From Ramlibacter sp. (GTDB lineage: Bacteria; Pseudomonadota; Gammaproteobacteria; Burkholderiales; Burkholderiaceae): 7,484 nt of DNA. Position numbers and translations under genes: made by a program. Below, one piece after another: positions 1-5,943 of the stretch. Positions within the stretch are counted from its first letter, which is position 1; every line of letters begins with the position of its first letter. The DNA is taken from the NCBI GenBank assembly GCA_014376915.1, contig JACMQP010000612.1, positions 1 to 7,484 on the forward strand. The letters run 5' to 3'. Below the pieces are notes generated by a model. That model saw nothing but the letters and a program-made list of their open reading frames with translations, did not search any database and had not been told where the DNA came from.

Positions 1-454
1 TGTACAGGTCGATGCCGTAGAAGCCGACCTGCTGCGCGGCCGGGCGGCCGTCGTTGTGGCCGCGCAGCCATTCGACGAAGTCGCGTATCTCCGTGTTGCG
101 CCACATCCAGGACGGGAAGCGCTCGAAGCCGGAGAGGGCCGCCGTCGCGTCCGCATCGTCTGACAATCCCCGCACGTAGCGGTTGACCCGCCAGGCGTCG
201 GGCCAGTCGGCTTCCACCGCTACCGCGGTGGAGCCCTTTTCGACGATCAGGCGCCTGGTGATGGCGGCGCGCTCGCGATAGAACTCGCGCGTGCCGTGCG
301 AGGCTTCGCCCAGCAGTGCGAAGCGCGCCGGGCCGATGAGCCGCAACAGCGCGTCGTGATCGCCGGGGCCGCCGGGCATCGCGATCAGGTCGCGGCTCAG
401 GCCCTCGAGCAGGGCGGCGCTGCCGGCCGGCATGCGGGTTTGCGTTGAATCCAT
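1..454 (-). CDS. Erythromycin esterase-like protein, N-terminal part (cut by left edge)
   Basis: The first 151 residues of a protein of the erythromycin esterase family (COG2312 type) are visible; full members are usually about 400-450 aa. Seen: a GEASHGT motif at residues 49-55 and a [10 protein letters not shown] motif at about 78-87. The spacing of Glu50, His53 and Glu81 matches the Glu43/His46/Glu74 active-site set described for EreB; the C-terminal catalytic histidines lie outside the window. The start at 454 is an ATG with a good ribosome binding site (AGGGAGA, 6 nt upstream). It follows the phosphoribosyltransferase gene after 22 nt and is probably its operon partner. Known: chromosomal family members seldom confer macrolide resistance and their natural substrates are mostly unknown; PRTase-esterase fusions also occur, Rv2030c of Mycobacterium tuberculosis being one I recall. 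Inference: an esterase-like hydrolase acting with the two upstream enzymes, not a resistance gene. Confidence 0.86.
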   Translation of the reverse strand, partial: MDSTQTRMPAGSAALLEGLSRDLIAMPGGPGDHDALLRLIGPARFALLGEASHGTREFYRERAAITRRLIVEKGSTAVAVEADWPDAWRVNRYVRGLSDDADATAALSGFERFPSWMWRNTEIRDFVEWLRGHNDGRPAAQQVGFYGIDLY

Positions 455-460
455 GGTGAC

Positions 461-467
461 TCTCCCT
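461..467 (-). promoter_or_regulatory. Ribosome binding site of the esterase-like gene
   Basis: AGGGAGA on the minus strand lies 6 nt before the ATG at 454. It decides against the ATG at 480, which overlaps the preceding stop codon in ATGA fashion but is in another frame and has a short run. Confidence 0.6.
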
Positions 468-476
468 GGTGTCCTT

Positions 477-1145
477 TCATGGGGCGGCCGGCGCTTGTTC
501 CAGTTGCGCCGCTTCGAGCAGGGCGCGGACTTCGTCGTCGCTGGTCTGGGGAAAGTCGTCGTACCACAGGCCCACGGCCCGGAACGGGGTGGGCATGAAG
601 GCGCAGACCACCTCGTCGGCCTCCACCGCCAGTTGCTCGCAGGTTTCGCGCGCGCCCACCGGCACCGCCACGCAGATGTGCGCCGGCCGCTGCTGGCGAA
701 TGGCCCGGACTGCGGCTCGCATGGTCGATCCGGTGGCGAGGCCGTCGTCCACCACGACGACGGTGCGGCCCGCAAGGTGCGGCGCCGGGCGGTCGCCGCG
801 GTAGAGCCGCTCGCGCCGCTCCAGCTCGGTCCGCTCGCGCGCCGCCACGCGCGCCACGGCTTCGGGCGAAACTTCCAGGCCCGACTGCAGGTTCATCACC
901 TGCACGTCGCCGCTGGCGATGGCGCCCATGGCGTACTCCTCGTGGCCCGGATAACCCAGCTTGCGCACCACGAAGACGTCCAGCGGCGCATGCAGCGCAT
1001 GGGCCACCTCGAAGCCGACCGGCACGCCGCCGCGCGGCAGTGCCAGCACCACCAGGCCGGGCCGGCCCGCGAGGTGCTCCAGCCGGCCGGCGAGCACGCG
1101 GCCGGCATGGCGGCGATCGCGCAAGGGAAAGTCGGGTTCGCTCAT
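477..1145 (-). CDS. Phosphoribosyltransferase family protein (type I PRTase fold)
   Basis: A cytoplasmic 222-aa protein resembling the uncharacterised phosphoribosyltransferases of COG1926. Seen: the PRPP-binding loop [15 protein letters not shown] at residues 128-142, with the acidic pair Asp133-Asp134 and the Gly/Thr/Ser loop typical of type I PRTases; an upstream [10 protein letters not shown] segment at 35-44; and [10 protein letters not shown] at 61-70. The length is near full for the family and no domain is missing. The ATG at 1145 overlaps the hydrolase stop codon in an ATGA arrangement, and a GGAGG sequence lies 4 nt upstream, so translation is probably coupled. Known: members of this group lack the base-recognition hoods of named purine or pyrimidine PRTases, so the acceptor cannot be read from sequence. 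Its neighbours, two hydrolases, suggest a modification or salvage route, but that is inference. A nucleobase PRTase such as an apt or hpt product is unlikely given the divergent flanks. Confidence 0.88.
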   Translation of the reverse strand: MSEPDFPLRDRRHAGRVLAGRLEHLAGRPGLVVLALPRGGVPVGFEVAHALHAPLDVFVVRKLGYPGHEEYAMGAIASGDVQVMNLQSGLEVSPEAVARVAARERTELERRERLYRGDRPAPHLAGRTVVVVDDGLATGSTMRAAVRAIRQQRPAHICVAVPVGARETCEQLAVEADEVVCAFMPTPFRAVGLWYDDFPQTSDDEVRALLEAAQLEQAPAAP

Positions 1146-1825
1146 TTGGCCTCCACCCGCGCCAGATGCGATGCGAACCAGTCGCCGGCCAGCGCCGACA
1201 CCTGCTCCAGCGCCCCGGCTTCTTCGAACAGATGGGTCGCGCCCGGCACGATGGCGAGCCGTTTTTCGCAGTGCAGCGACTGCAGCGCCTGCTGGTTGAG
1301 TTCGATCACGCCGCGGTCGGCGCCGCCGACGACCAGCAAGGTCGGCGCGGTCACGGCGCCCAGCGCCACCGGGCCGGCCAGGTCGGGCCGGCCGCCGCGC
1401 GAGACCACGGCGCCGATGCGGCTGCTAAGCCGCGCCGCGGCGATCAGCGCCGCGGCGCTGCCGGTGCTGGCGCCGAAGTAGCCGATCCGCGCATGCCGCA
1501 GTTCGGGCTGCGCCCCCGCCCACAGGGTCGCATCCTGCATGCGCCGGGTCAGCAGCGGGATGTCGAAGCGGTGCTCGCGGGTCTGCAGGTCGACCTGCTC
1601 CTCCTGCACTGTCAGCAGGTCGAACAGCAGGGTGGCGATGCCGCGCTGCTGCAGCCGTCGCGCGACCTGGCGGTTGCGCGCACTGTGGCGGCCGCTGCCG
1701 CTGCCGTGCGCGAACAGCACCAGCGCGCAGAACCCGTCGGGCAGGGTGAGGTCGCCGTACAGCCAGGTATCGCCCGTGGGCAGGCGCACCTCGGCGGTGG
1801 AAAGGGCGGTGGTGGGGGTGGTCAT
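1142..1825 (-). CDS. Alpha/beta hydrolase, dienelactone-hydrolase-like
   Basis: A 227-aa cytoplasmic alpha/beta-hydrolase with no signal peptide. Seen: an oxyanion-hole region FAHGSGSGRHS at about 38-48; a nucleophile elbow GYFGASTG at 115-122 with Ser120; a candidate acid Asp170 in VVGGAD; and a candidate base His198 in PGATHLFEE. The order and spacing fit the family's catalytic triad. The nucleophile is Ser, whereas true dienelactone hydrolases use Cys, so the name describes the fold and not the reaction. The ATG at 1825 is chosen because AGGAGGT lies 6 nt upstream; an earlier in-frame TTG at 1846 lies upstream of that site and is unlikely. It heads the cassette of hydrolase, PRTase and esterase-like protein and overlaps the PRTase gene by 4 nt. 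Substrate unknown; an esterase or lipase-like role is as likely as any. Confidence 0.88.
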   Translation of the reverse strand: MTTPTTALSTAEVRLPTGDTWLYGDLTLPDGFCALVLFAHGSGSGRHSARNRQVARRLQQRGIATLLFDLLTVQEEQVDLQTREHRFDIPLLTRRMQDATLWAGAQPELRHARIGYFGASTGSAAALIAAARLSSRIGAVVSRGGRPDLAGPVALGAVTAPTLLVVGGADRGVIELNQQALQSLHCEKRLAIVPGATHLFEEAGALEQVSALAGDWFASHLARVEAK

Positions 1826-1831
1826 GGCGCT

Positions 1832-1838
1832 ACCTCCT
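1832..1838 (-). promoter_or_regulatory. Strong ribosome binding site of the hydrolase cassette
   Basis: AGGAGGT, a near-perfect complement of the 16S rRNA 3' end, lies 6 nt before the ATG at 1825. It is the strongest such site in the window and fixes the start of the first cassette gene. Confidence 0.75.
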
Positions 1839-1956
1839 GCGGACAATCCGGAACTGCTGAAGGATAGTCCCGCGCCGTGCAGCAGGGGGTTGCGCTACGT
1901 CAATCCTGCGGCAATCGGCAGCAGCGGCAATGGCCCAGCCAGGAAGCGCGTCCCAA

Positions 1957-1992
1957 CCGTCAAGGACCGCCGGGCGGAGCCCGGCATGACGG
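1957..1992 (-). terminator. Nested inverted repeat after argA, possible weak terminator
   Basis: On the minus strand the sequence begins about 9 nt past the argA stop. An outer 6-bp stem (plus-strand CCGTCA 1957-1962 with TGACGG 1987-1992) encloses an inner 7-bp all-GC stem (GCCGGGC 1969-1975 with GCCCGGC 1979-1985) and a 3-nt loop. The two stems are separated by an uneven interior loop (6 nt and 1 nt). There is no clear U tract after it, so efficient intrinsic termination is doubtful. It could instead protect the argA 3' end, depend on Rho, or be a copy of a dispersed intergenic palindrome. Confidence 0.4.
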
Positions 1993-2000
1993 GTCTGGCG

Positions 2001-3350
2001 TCAGGCCAGCTTCTTGACGAGCACCATGCTCTTTCGGTCCCAGTTGTACTTGCGCTTGCGCGCCTCGGGCAACCAGTCGGGGTCGGCCTGAACGAAACCG
2101 CGCTTGAGGAACCAGTGCATGGCGCGCGTCGTCAGCACGAAGATGCTTTCCAGCCCCATCGCCCGGGCCCGCTGCTCGATGCGCTTCAGGATCTTCTCGC
2201 CGTCGCCCTGGCCCTGCGACTGCGGCGACGCCGTCAGCGCCGCCATCTCGCCGGTCTTTGCTTCGGGGTACGGATAGAGCGCGGCGCAGGCGAAAATGAC
2301 GCCGTCGTGCTCCACGATGGTGTAGTTGGCAATGTCGCGCTCGATCTCGGTGCGGTCGCGCTTGACGAGCGTGCCGTCCTTTTCGAACGGCTCGATCAGC
2401 TGCAGGATGCCACCGACGTCGTCGGAGGCGGCCTCGCGCAGGCTCTCCAGCTTCTCGTCGACCACCATGGTGCCGATGCCGTCGTGCACGTAGACCTCCA
2501 GCAGCAGCGCGCCGTCGACCGAGAACGGGATGACATGGCTGCGCTCGACGCCGGCCTTGCAGGCCTTGACGCAGTGATGCAGGTAAAAGGCGGTGTCGGT
2601 CGGCTGCTGCGGGTTCGGCAGGCTGGCGAGCAGCTGCTCGGCCTGCGCCAGCGGCAGCTCGGTGTCGATCGGGTTGTCGTCGGCCTCGGGCTGCAGCGGC
2701 CGGACCCGGATGCCCGGGATCTCCGCCAGGAAGATCAGCTTGTCGGCCTGCAGCGCGATCGCGACGCTGGTCGCCACTTCTTCCATCGTCAGGTTGAAGG
2801 CCTCGCCGGTCGGCGAAAAGCCGAACGGCGACAGCAGCACCATCGCACCGAAATCGAGCGTGCGGGTGACGCCCGCAACGTCCACCTTGCGCACCAGGCC
2901 CGAATGCTTGAAATCGACGCCGTCGACCACGCCGACCGGGCGTGCCGTGATGAAGTTGCCGGAAATGACCCGGACCGTGGACCCCGCCATCGGCGAGTTG
3001 GGCAAGCCCTGGCTGAAAGCCGCCTCGATCTCGTAACGCAGCTGGCCGGCCGCCTCCTGGGCGCTGTCGAGCGCCACTTCGTCGGTGATGCGCATGCCGT
3101 GCGAGTACTTCGATTCCTGGCCCTTGGCCCTGAGCTGCTCGTTGACCTGCGGCCGGAAGCCGTGCACCAGCACGATCTTCACCCCCATGCTCTGGATCAG
3201 GGCCAGGTCCTGCGCGATGTGCGGCAGCTTGCCGGCCGCGATGGCCTCGCCGGGAATGCCGATGACGAAGGTCTTGCCCCGATGCATGTGGATGTACGGC
3301 GCGACCGAGCGGAACCAGGGCACGAAGGTGAAATTGAAGACGGTTGACAT
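2001..3350 (-). CDS. argA: N-acetylglutamate synthase (amino-acid N-acetyltransferase)
   Basis: The 449-aa enzyme transfers an acetyl group from acetyl-CoA to L-glutamate, the committed first step of arginine biosynthesis in the cytoplasm. Seen: an amino-acid-kinase-like domain at about 20-295, including HRGKTFVIGIPGEAI (23-37), VHGFRPQV (62-69), VISGNFITARP (128-138) and VKACKAGVERSHVI (261-274), all closely matching E. coli ArgA; then a GNAT acetyltransferase domain at about 305-449 with DVGGILQLI (311-319), CAALYPYP (355-362), a QxxGxG acetyl-CoA loop (379-384) and FVLTTRAMHWFLKRGF (404-419). Length matches the E. coli protein (443 aa). The ATG at 3350 is preferred because the following residues (WFRSVAPYIHMHRGK) already align with the family N terminus; it lacks a Shine-Dalgarno sequence. 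The gene is complete and divergent from the membrane-protein pair. The kinase-like domain is the usual site of arginine feedback; sensitivity cannot be judged here. Confidence 0.97.
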   Translation of the reverse strand: MSTVFNFTFVPWFRSVAPYIHMHRGKTFVIGIPGEAIAAGKLPHIAQDLALIQSMGVKIVLVHGFRPQVNEQLRAKGQESKYSHGMRITDEVALDSAQEAAGQLRYEIEAAFSQGLPNSPMAGSTVRVISGNFITARPVGVVDGVDFKHSGLVRKVDVAGVTRTLDFGAMVLLSPFGFSPTGEAFNLTMEEVATSVAIALQADKLIFLAEIPGIRVRPLQPEADDNPIDTELPLAQAEQLLASLPNPQQPTDTAFYLHHCVKACKAGVERSHVIPFSVDGALLLEVYVHDGIGTMVVDEKLESLREAASDDVGGILQLIEPFEKDGTLVKRDRTEIERDIANYTIVEHDGVIFACAALYPYPEAKTGEMAALTASPQSQGQGDGEKILKRIEQRARAMGLESIFVLTTRAMHWFLKRGFVQADPDWLPEARKRKYNWDRKSMVLVKKLA

Positions 3351-3430
3351 CGGCGGGTGTTTGGATTGCGCAGCAGTGTAAAGGGAAAGACTCTGGCGTC
3401 CCGGAGGGCGGGCAAGTATCATCTGGTTAC
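3351..3430. promoter_or_regulatory. Divergent intergenic region between argA and the membrane-protein pair
   Basis: These 80 bp must carry the start signals for both directions unless promoters lie inside the genes. Plus strand: TATCAT at 3417-3422 is a fair -10 hexamer 8 nt before the ATG at 3431, with no good -35 at 17 nt. Minus strand: TACACT (3375-3380) or GATACT (3415-3420) are possible -10 hexamers for argA, again with poor -35 partners. I saw no convincing ARG-box-like palindrome. Neither gene has a Shine-Dalgarno sequence at normal distance; the purine-rich GGAGGG at 3403-3408 is 22 nt from the plus-strand ATG. Confidence 0.4.
3417..3422 (+). promoter_or_regulatory. Candidate -10 hexamer giving a leaderless transcript
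   Basis: TATCAT matches the -10 consensus at five of six positions. Transcription would begin about 6-8 nt downstream, at or within a base or two of the ATG at 3431, so the mRNA would have essentially no leader. This fits the missing ribosome binding site. The -35 region is poor, so the call is weak. Confidence 0.3.
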
Positions 3431-4675
3431 ATGAATACTGTGGCCGTTGGCTTCTGGGGAAGCTTTTTCGGGTCGGCCGCGTTGATGCTGGTTGGCTCGC
3501 TGCTGGCGTACGCGCAGACCCGACACAAGGTGCCTCTCAGGGCGGCGCTGCTCGCCGGCGTCTCCGCGCTGTTCGTGCTGGCGTACCTGGGTGGACTGCC
3601 GGTCGTCGACGGTGACGCGGAAAAGCGGGTGCTGGCCCACATCGCCGCCATCTCCTTCGCACTGCCGATTTTGCTGCTGCTGGCGTTGCTGGGCCTGACC
3701 AGCAACACCGAGCGGCGGCGCCTCGCCGCGGTGCTCGTCTGGGGACTGGCGGCGCTGGTGGTGCTGGTGGGCTGGGCCCTGACCGCGCGGCAGGCGTTGA
3801 TGCTCAGCTCGTTCTTCATCGTCCTCGCGGGGCTCGCGGCCCTGGCCATCGCCGGCCGCAGCGCCATCCGCGGCGACCGGCTGGCATGGGTCGCCTTCGC
3901 CGGCATGTTCTGTGTCGACGTCGCGCTGGTTGGGCTGACCTGGATCGCGCTGGAGGACGTCAAGGCCTGGCCGTTACACGCCGTCAGCGCCATCGCCGCA
4001 ACAGCCTACCTGGCCGCGTTTTCCGTCGCGACGTGGTCGCGCTACTCGTACCTGCTGGAGCTGCGCGAAGTGATGGCGCACGGCCCCAGCTACGACCCGG
4101 TGACCCGGATGCGCTCGCATGCCGAGACCGGGCAGCTGGTCGGCGCCCTCTTCAAGCACGACGGCGGTGAAACGCGGCCGGTCGGAGTCATCGCGATCTC
4201 GATCGGCAACCTCTATGCGCTGGAACAGCTGCACGGGAGAGGCGCCGTCAACCATGCGCTGTTCGTTTGCGCCAGCCGGCTGCGCCGCATGGTGCCGGGC
4301 GAGGTGGAGATGGGGCGCCTGAGCGACGACGGCTTTCTGCTGCTGACGCGCAATTCCCAGGACCCGAAGCGGCTGGTGACGCTGGCCCGCAAGGTCGCGC
4401 AGCGGCTGGCCGCGCCGGTGTCGCTGAGCACCTCGGATCCGACGGCGGCGCAGGCCGGACGCGCGAGCTGGGTGGCCGATGTCGGCGTCGGCGTGCTGGC
4501 TGCGACGGCGCCGGCGACGCGGCCCGCGACGGCAGTCACCATGGCCCGCTCGATGTCGCGCACGGCCTGGAGCTTCCGCAGCCGGATCGCCTGGTTCGAT
4601 CGCGACCGCCGGGAGATCTCCGAGCTGCCGCTGGTGGATGGGCCGTTGCGCGTGGTGCACGAGGATGGGCGCTGA
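3431..4675 (+). CDS. Seven-transmembrane protein with degenerate GGDEF domain, copy 1
   Basis: A 414-aa inner-membrane protein. Hydrophobic segments lie at about residues 4-27, 36-56, 69-91, 98-117, 121-142, 150-173 and 182-202. A cytoplasmic GGDEF-type fold follows at about 221-390: DPVTRMRS (222-229) replaces DxLTGLxN, and RLSDDGF (296-302) replaces RLGGDEF. By alignment the metal-binding Asp of the DxD motif is Ser257, the guanine-binding Asn and Asp are Glu265 and Asn274, and the fourth signature residue is Gly301; Asp300 at the third position remains. No RxxD inhibitory site is seen. Diguanylate cyclase activity is therefore unlikely; a receptor, dimerisation or scaffold role is inference. 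The ATG at 3431 is chosen because the second copy begins at exactly the aligned residue; longer in-frame starts upstream have no paralog support. No ribosome binding site is evident. Its stop overlaps the next gene's start (TGATG). Confidence 0.85.
   Translation: MNTVAVGFWGSFFGSAALMLVGSLLAYAQTRHKVPLRAALLAGVSALFVLAYLGGLPVVDGDAEKRVLAHIAAISFALPILLLLALLGLTSNTERRRLAAVLVWGLAALVVLVGWALTARQALMLSSFFIVLAGLAALAIAGRSAIRGDRLAWVAFAGMFCVDVALVGLTWIALEDVKAWPLHAVSAIAATAYLAAFSVATWSRYSYLLELREVMAHGPSYDPVTRMRSHAETGQLVGALFKHDGGETRPVGVIAISIGNLYALEQLHGRGAVNHALFVCASRLRRMVPGEVEMGRLSDDGFLLLTRNSQDPKRLVTLARKVAQRLAAPVSLSTSDPTAAQAGRASWVADVGVGVLAATAPATRPATAVTMARSMSRTAWSFRSRIAWFDRDRREISELPLVDGPLRVVHEDGR
4040..4633 (+). repeat. 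Duplicated output-domain segment, unit 1
   Basis: The 198-codon segment from RYSYLLELRE to the ELPL motif of copy 1 is the diverged partner of 5287-5886. Protein identity is about 75% by eye with two single-residue gaps, while nucleotide differences concentrate at third codon positions. Confidence 0.75.
4661..4665 (+). promoter_or_regulatory. Ribosome binding site of copy 2 inside the end of copy 1
   Basis: GAGGA lies 9 nt before the ATG at 4675, within the last codons of the upstream gene. Together with the TGATG stop/start overlap it suits re-initiation by ribosomes finishing copy 1. Confidence 0.45.
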
Positions 4676-5901
4676 TGGACGTCCTGGCTGCCGGCTTCTG
4701 GGGCGCGTTCTTCTGTGCCGTGGCGCTGATGCTGGCCGGCTCGCTGGCCGCCTTCGTCCGCTCCCTGCAGCGTGTGGCGCTCACGGCAGCGTTGTCGTCG
4801 ATCATTTCGGCGCTGTTCGTCGTCGCCTACCTCGGCTGGCTGCCGCCCGGCGGCCCCGACGCCCAGGATCGCTTCCTGGCACACCTGGCCGTCATCAGCG
4901 CCAGCACGCTGGGCATGATGCTGCTGGCGCTGCTCGGGCTGCTGCGGCAGCCGCAGCGGGCTCGCTTCGTGTTGCCGTCGGTGGTCGGGCTGGCGGCGGC
5001 GGTGCTGCTGGCAGGCTGGGCGCTCGAGCCCAGGGAGGCGCTGGTCCTGAGTTCCGTCGCAGCCGTCCTCGGTGGCATGCTGGCGCTGGCCGCCTGCGTC
5101 CGCAGCGCGCTGCGCGGCGACCGGCTCGCCTGGCTGGCGGTGTGGGGCGTGTCCTTCATGCTGGTGGCCCTGTCCGGCCTGAGCTGGATCGCGCTGGACC
5201 GGCAGGGGGTGCCGTGGCAGGTCCATGCGGTGAGTTCGGTGGCCGGCACCGCGTACCTCACGTCGATGGCGTTGTCGCTGTGGGCCCGCTACTCGTATCT
5301 GATCGAGCTGCGTGAAGTGCGGGCGCACGGCCCGAGCTACGACCCGGTGACGCGGATGCGGTCGCACGCGGAAACCGGCCAGCTGGTCGGCGACGTGTTC
5401 CGACACACCGACGACGGCCACAGCCGCCCGGTCGGTGTGATCGCGATCTCGATCGCCAACCTCTACGCGCTGGAACAACTGCACGGCCGGGGCGCGGTTA
5501 ACCACGCGCTCTTCATCTGCGCCGGCCGGCTGCGGCGCAGCGTGCCGGCCGATGTGCAGATGGGTCGGCTCGGCGAGGACGGCTTCCTGCTGCTGACGCG
5601 CGATTCCCAGGACCCGGTGCGGCTGGTGGAGATCGCGCGGACCGTGGCCCGCCGCCTGAGCGGCACGGTGTCGCTGAGCACGGCCTCGGACCCGGCGGCC
5701 CCCGAAGCCGGCCGGGCCACCTGGGCGGCCGAGATCGGGATCGGCGTGCTGGCCGCGGCGACTCCCCAGATGCAAGCTGCCGCCGCCGTCACCATGGCGC
5801 GGGACATGTCTCGCACCGCCTGGAGCTTCAGCAGCCGCATGGCCTGGTTCGACCACGACCAGCGCGAGATCGCCGAACTGCCGCTGACGGACCGGCGCTG
5901 A
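4675..5901 (+). CDS. Seven-transmembrane protein with degenerate GGDEF domain, copy 2
   Basis: A 408-aa paralog of the gene just upstream, with the same architecture: about seven hydrophobic segments in residues 4-203 and a GGDEF-type domain at about 222-395. The signature is GEDGF (300-304), the DxD position reads SIA (259-261), and the RGAVNHALF segment (272-280) is identical to copy 1, so the same catalytic and guanine-contact residues are lost. The late segment MARDMSR (374-380) corresponds to the phosphate-contacting AKxxGR region of active cyclases and keeps Arg380. By eye the output domain is about three quarters identical to copy 1, the membrane half about one half. In the membrane half GDRLAW, WIAL, HAVS and TAYL are shared and may mark a ligand or packing surface. 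The ATG overlaps the previous stop by 1 nt. No terminator separates it from hrpA. Function unknown; a partner in a heterodimer with copy 1 is plausible. Confidence 0.85.
   Translation: MDVLAAGFWGAFFCAVALMLAGSLAAFVRSLQRVALTAALSSIISALFVVAYLGWLPPGGPDAQDRFLAHLAVISASTLGMMLLALLGLLRQPQRARFVLPSVVGLAAAVLLAGWALEPREALVLSSVAAVLGGMLALAACVRSALRGDRLAWLAVWGVSFMLVALSGLSWIALDRQGVPWQVHAVSSVAGTAYLTSMALSLWARYSYLIELREVRAHGPSYDPVTRMRSHAETGQLVGDVFRHTDDGHSRPVGVIAISIANLYALEQLHGRGAVNHALFICAGRLRRSVPADVQMGRLGEDGFLLLTRDSQDPVRLVEIARTVARRLSGTVSLSTASDPAAPEAGRATWAAEIGIGVLAAATPQMQAAAAVTMARDMSRTAWSFSSRMAWFDHDQREIAELPLTDRR
5287..5886 (+). repeat. Duplicated output-domain segment, unit 2
   Basis: The 200-codon partner of 4040-4633. 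Over the 22 codons from HGPSYDPV to QLVG the two units differ at seven bases, all silent. A repeat of this similarity could support recombination that deletes one gene, yet both are intact. Confidence 0.75.
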
Positions 5902-5928
5902 CGCGAGAGCGGCCCGACCGCCCATAAT
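5898..5928 (+). promoter_or_regulatory. Candidate hrpA promoter
   Basis: CATAAT at 5923-5928 matches five of six -10 bases. CTGACG at 5898-5903 is a moderate -35 (four of six) with a 19-nt spacer, at the long end of the usable range. Predicted initiation is near 5935, giving a leader of only about 10-18 nt to the likely hrpA start. The element overlaps the stop codon of the preceding gene. Confidence 0.45.
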
Positions 5929-5943
5929 CGAGGGCTTTGGATT

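Larger units (their letters stand above)
1826..2000 (-). other. Intergenic gap between argA and the hydrolase cassette
   Basis: A 175-nt non-coding gap, the largest in the window. It holds a nested inverted repeat next to the argA stop and the hydrolase ribosome binding site. I found no promoter with both hexamers well matched at 16-18 nt spacing: a minus-strand TTGACG is present but has no good -10 at the right distance. Whether the cassette has its own promoter or is read through from argA cannot be told from sequence. A short direct repeat, GCGGCAAT, occurs twice around 1908-1931. Confidence 0.5.

Noticed and set aside
432..1481. A 349-codon plus-strand open frame opposite the phosphoribosyltransferase
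   Set aside because: It is a shadow frame over genes that carry catalytic motifs on the minus strand, with no ribosome binding site and no motif of its own.
1826..1846. An upstream TTG start for the hydrolase adding seven residues
   Set aside because: The extension would encode the ribosome binding site AGGAGGT itself, which is ideally placed for the ATG at 1825.
1908..1931. Short direct repeat GCGGCAAT as a possible regulatory or attachment site
   Set aside because: Two 8-nt copies in GC-rich sequence are easily expected by chance, and nothing nearby suggests integration or a binding protein.
1539..3347. A 602-codon plus-strand open frame opposite argA
   Set aside because: argA matches its family along its full length on the other strand; the plus-strand translation is compositionally biased and has no recognisable domain.
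3344..3430. A longer N terminus for the first membrane protein starting near 3344
   Set aside because: The paralog begins at the residue aligned with the ATG at 3431, and the extra segment overlaps the argA start and has no homologous counterpart.
3431..5901. Active diguanylate cyclases
   Set aside because: The domain fold is recognisable, but the GGDEF signature, the metal-binding Asp and the guanine-contact residues are replaced in both copies.
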